From: Halichondria panicea | Lineage: Eukaryota; Porifera; Demospongiae; Suberitida; Halichondriidae | DNA length: 64,000 nucleotides | Assembly (NCBI RefSeq): GCF_963675165.1 | Contig: NC_087382.1 | Location: forward strand, 3,635,963-3,699,962 | Reading direction: 5' to 3' | Shown: one piece after another, positions 62,101-64,000 of the stretch | Layout: each line of letters opens with the position of its first letter | Position numbering within the stretch: position 1 is the first letter of the stretch | Notes under the pieces: generated by a model | What the model was told of the DNA's origin: nothing | Database searches by the model: none | What the model saw: the letters and a program-made list of their open reading frames with translations, nothing else | Made by a program: the position numbers and the translations under genes

Positions 62101-63611
62101 GAAAGATACACAACAAACTTAACTTTTGTCATTCTATTCGCACCAATAGGGAAACCAGTGTTAGGGGGAATCCCCTATTTGTTACGCTACATTATACCAC
62201 AACATGATTTTTTAAGAGGATTTTAAATTACGTTATCATTGAAAAATGAGGCTGCTATTTGCACACAGTCTATAGTAACCACAGCAAGCTATATAGTACT
62301 TACAACATTGTTGACCCTTTACCAGTTTTACAAAACACTCTATATAGCACTAATAACATTGTCGACCCTTTACCAGGTAAACACCGAGCTATATGGTACT
62401 TATAACATTGTCGACCCTTTACCAGACGACTACCAACGCTAATATTGTGGTTATCTATTAAACGCTCTTTACCATACACACATAACCCTAGAGGTGGGAC
62501 TCACATTGGTAGTGAATCTTCTGGAGAGAAGCTCTTCTCTTTGTTTCTGTTCTTGCTCCTAAGAAGAGTAATATAATAAAAGTAAAACCTGCCTACATAC
62601 ATATAAACCATTGTAACATTGAACATCAATTTGGGCACAATCAATAAAGTTCCTTTGGAGGGCATGACCTCCCTGATATCGAAAGGGGCATGTCTTTATA
62701 CAACAAGGTATTTTAACTCCACCCGTACAAATACCAGTAATGCCTAGCCTAACAAAGAAGTAATGTACTGTCATAAATATCCCCTCCCCTGCATAAATTA
62801 TCATTATCATGAGAAAATTAACCCGATGTTAAACACTTACAGGCATGGGCTATAGCCTACGATATTTTGTCATTGATTTTAAGACACCATCTTATTGAGC
62901 TCATTGTAAGCTTTCAGAAAATCATAAAATTAACAATATTGGACCAACAGAACTAAAGTTACAGCCGTTCAAAGATGCTCTATTGTGTGCTTACAGCTGC
63001 TGACTTCCTGTGCTGGTAGGTGTGGTAGGCATGTTGTATCTGTTGAAGATCTGCTCTCAGCTGATCAACACGGCTGTGTAAGTGGGGGTGGGGTTAGAGA
63101 GTGGGGGGCAGTAAGGGGGTGGGGTTAGAGAGGGGGGGGCAGTGAGTGGGGGGGGCGCAGTTAGAGAGGGGGGGGGGGCAGTGAGTGGGGGGAGGGGTTA
63201 GAGAGTTTTAGTATGTTGTGTTGGGTACAGTGGAACTCATCTTAATGGCCAACTGTGATATAAAGACCAGGTCCCAAATGAATAGTTTGTGTACAAAACA
63301 GCCCCTCAACAAAAACCACCTCTGTATTAAGGCCAAAACATTGTTCCCCAAAAATAAAAAAAGGTATCCAAAGAGGTTCCAGTCTGTTCTCATTAGAATA
63401 ACAGTTGGCCTACGTACATTACAAAACAGAGGGCCAGAATTTGCTTAATTATAATTATAAAATACCCCACTCAGTGTATATGTGTGTGTGTGCGTGTCAC
63501 TCACTTCCTGGCAGCTTGCCGTTGTGTGGGCGGTTGCTTTTGAGCAAATATTTGTAATCTGTGACAGTCTTGCTCCAACTGCTGTAGACCATCTCCTATC
63601 CGGGATTCAAG

Positions 63612-63613
<2 letters not shown>
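50497..63613 (-). CDS. GOSR2: GOSR2/membrin Qb-SNARE, N-terminus missing
   Basis: ER-Golgi vesicle-fusion SNARE. - strand exons: 63505-63613 (LESRIGDGLQQLEQD, PPTQRQAAR), 62995-63073 (RVDQLRADLQQIQHAYHTYQ), 62505-62558 (EQEQKQREELLSRRFTTN), 58362-58499 (SITIDDSLHQNQ ... SLRDQGFTLK), 52969-53055 (TKILDVSNTLGLSTTVMRLI) and 50497-50574 (DKWLFFGCLIVSSLIILLLL, then YYFIF and stop). All joins are in frame and follow human GOSR2 from about residue 33 to its end, including the SNARE motif with its central Gln (RDQG) and the C-terminal membrane anchor. The first ~30 residues are not found; a tiny ATG exon at 63984-63996 (MDET, phase 1) would fit the phase but lacks the expected sequence. Introns are large (up to 5.3 kb) and full of repeats, unlike the compact neighbours. 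Confidence 0.92.
50575..52968 (-). other. GOSR2 last intron
   Basis: AT-rich. Contains two MITE-like stretches ending in the CCCGCTATACG motif (about 50925-51187 and about 51690-51832), and a GT tract (52731-52755). No other gene seen. Confidence 0.5.
50925..51187. mobile_element. MITE-like element with TTACCCGCTATACGGTA end
   Basis: The right end, CGAAAATTACCCGCTATACG then GTA, is the same as the end of 18589-18792. The left end is less clear. A second, shorter relative ends near 51832 (GTTACCCGCTATACGATA). Confidence 0.5.
53056..58361 (-). other. GOSR2 intron, 5.3 kb of repeats
   Basis: Contains GT tracts (53061-53140), dispersed repeats (53760-53880, 58123-58250), C-rich repeats with GAACCCCCCC (about 55255-55375), a direct repeat of TTTAACCCCTCTCCCACTAG (about 55505 and 55545), an (ACATGT)-type palindromic array (55637-55697) and degenerate blocks sharing GGAAGACCCACAAATTA-like cores (about 55900-56700). 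No exon seen. Confidence 0.5.
55637..55697. repeat. ACATGT palindromic array
   Basis: About nine hexamers of TACATG/CACATG/GCATG type in tandem. It is self-complementary at many registers. Confidence 0.85.
59834..60425. repeat. Three ~185-198-bp tandem repeats
   Basis: GTCAACAGT starts units at 59834, 60019 and 60217. Each continues with TGAATAGTTTGTTTGCTA and later an AGAAGTATA and a GACTTGTG block. The units are degenerate, so the array is old. Confidence 0.8.
61047..61111. repeat. 65-bp near-perfect hairpin
   Basis: Arms of 31 bases (61047-61077 and 61081-61111) around a 3-base loop TTC, with one mismatch. The arm core GTCGCCCGGTTTCTGTGAAA is GC-rich compared with its AT-rich surroundings. 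Confidence 0.9.
61195..61270 (-). ncRNA. tRNA-like element (SINE head or tRNA relic)
   Basis: The reverse strand has an A-box-like GTGGCTTAGTGGTTAGGG and a B-box-like GAGTTCGATTCCC at tRNA spacing. The acceptor and T stems do not pair well, so it is not a working tRNA. It could be the Pol III promoter of a SINE. Confidence 0.45.
61536..61578. repeat. 12-bp tandem repeat
   Basis: CCTAGAGCCCAT is repeated three times, with partial units at both ends. Confidence 0.9.
62288..62425. repeat. ~50-bp tandem repeat, three units
   Basis: Units start with CTATATAG/CTATATGG near 62289, 62340 and 62389 and share AACATTGTCGACCCTTTACC with small changes. Confidence 0.85.
63081..63205 (+). repeat. G-run repeat beside GOSR2 exon
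   Basis: Four or more degenerate units of GGGGTTAGAGAG plus GGGGGGCAGTGAG on the + strand, with many runs of 4-12 G. It lies a few bases upstream (gene sense) of the exon 62995-63073, so the transcript is C-rich there. Confidence 0.85.
63227..63370 (+). repeat. GTGGA(G/A)C..TTAATGGCC dispersed repeat
   Basis: Shares ACAGTTTGTGTACAAAACA-like, CCCCTCAACAAA and CACCTCTGTAT..AGGCC, then ACATTGTTCCC, with about 20240-20400 and its copy 2 counterpart at about 40533-40700. Confidence 0.7.
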
Positions 63614-63679
<66 letters not shown>

Positions 63680-63689
63680 GTGTGTGTGT
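63614..63689. repeat. GT microsatellite at GOSR2 acceptor
   Basis: (GT)n of ~35 units. On the gene strand it is (CA)n running directly into the acceptor CACAG of exon 63505-63613. Confidence 0.95.
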
Positions 63690-64000
63690 AATTTCGTTCA
63701 ATTGTTGAAGCAATCTTGAAACAATAGGCAGACCCATTTAGACTAGTTACTATGGTAACCAGTTTACTATGGTAACCAGTAGACATTACAGTACACACCA
63801 TCGACAAAGCAAGTTTCAGTACCAAAATAGAAAACCACACGAAATGACACAGCGTTAACTAGGGGATAGTCAAAATATGCTCAACAGAAAGGTTGTGTGC
63901 GGTAAAGATCATCAAATAAAATTCAAATCCCATTCTACACGTTGATTACGCCACTATAATATTATATGCCACTGGGCCGGTACCTGTTTCGTCCATACTC
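63690..64000. other. Window end, no exon confirmed
   Basis: A short tandem pair, ACTATGGTAACCAGT, lies at about 63748-63782. On the - strand a possible ATG micro-exon lies at 63984-63996. Nothing else is recognised. Confidence 0.35.

Larger units (their letters stand above)
58500..62504 (-). other. GOSR2 intron, 4 kb
   Basis: Contains a GT/GTG tract (58501-58596), three ~190-bp repeats (59834-60425), a hairpin (61047-61111), a tRNA-like element (61195-61270), 12-bp repeats (61536-61578) and ~50-bp repeats (62288-62425). No exon found. Confidence 0.5.

Noticed and set aside
63984-63996. ATG micro-exon as GOSR2 exon 1 (MDET, phase 1)
   Set aside because: The phase fits, but about 28 expected N-terminal residues would be missing. 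Too short to trust.
1-64000. CRISPR arrays, operons, ribosome binding sites, prokaryotic mobile elements
   Set aside because: The window is animal nuclear DNA. The tandem repeats have no spacer pattern, and the genes are spliced.

Overview
This is an animal nuclear scaffold. It has short spliced exons with GT-AG introns, dense CA/GT microsatellites, small inverted-repeat transposons, Pol III tRNA genes and a 200-N scaffold gap (49502-49701). The gene content (a divergent Wnt, a Gosr2 SNARE, a CNPPD1 cyclin, and an ankyrin-ROC-COR-death protein), the AT-rich intergenic DNA and the compact gene spacing suggest an early-branching invertebrate. My best guess is a demosponge such as Amphimedon; the species is inference, not proof.

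Layout. About two thirds of the window is a direct tandem duplication with a unit of about 21 kb: copy 1 is 1-21207 and copy 2 is 21208 to about 41475. Each unit holds, left to right: (i) a dead 5' fragment of an APEX1-type AP endonuclease; (ii) a decaying 3' fragment of an ANKIB1-type RBR ubiquitin ligase; (iii) on the + strand, an intact 13-exon gene for a protein of about 1283-1291 residues with ankyrin repeats, a ROC GTPase, a COR domain, an Ig-like domain and a death-like domain; (iv) convergent on the - strand, the 3' exons of CNPPD1; (v) 6-8 kb of intronic or intergenic DNA with an initiator tRNA-Met, a tRNA-Phe fragment, hairpins, MITEs and minisatellites. In copy 1 CNPPD1 has no 5' exons. 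In copy 2 it continues right into unique DNA, where exon 2 (43802-43889) and the start codon (45009) lie, so the duplication breakpoint cuts through CNPPD1.

Right of the duplication, three genes lie head to tail on the - strand: CNPPD1 (starts 45009), Wnt (45686 to at least 49501, running into the gap) and GOSR2 (50497-63613, 5' end outside the window or unlocated). From memory, human GOSR2 adjoins WNT9B on 17q21 and human CNPPD1 lies in the WNT6/WNT10A region of 2q35, so this triplet looks like very old Wnt-locus synteny.

The most interesting signal is how the two ROC-COR genes differ. The ankyrin exons differ by about 9-12%, mostly at amino-acid-changing positions, while the intron between them differs at about 1 site in 300. 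The central GTPase exon and its following introns (about 2.9 kb) differ at only about 2 sites. The death-like exon is variable again. This mosaic fits diversifying sensor and output ends on a homogenised GTPase core, as in innate-immune receptor families. A mis-joined pair of divergent haplotypes is the main alternative. All comparisons were made by eye, without alignment software.
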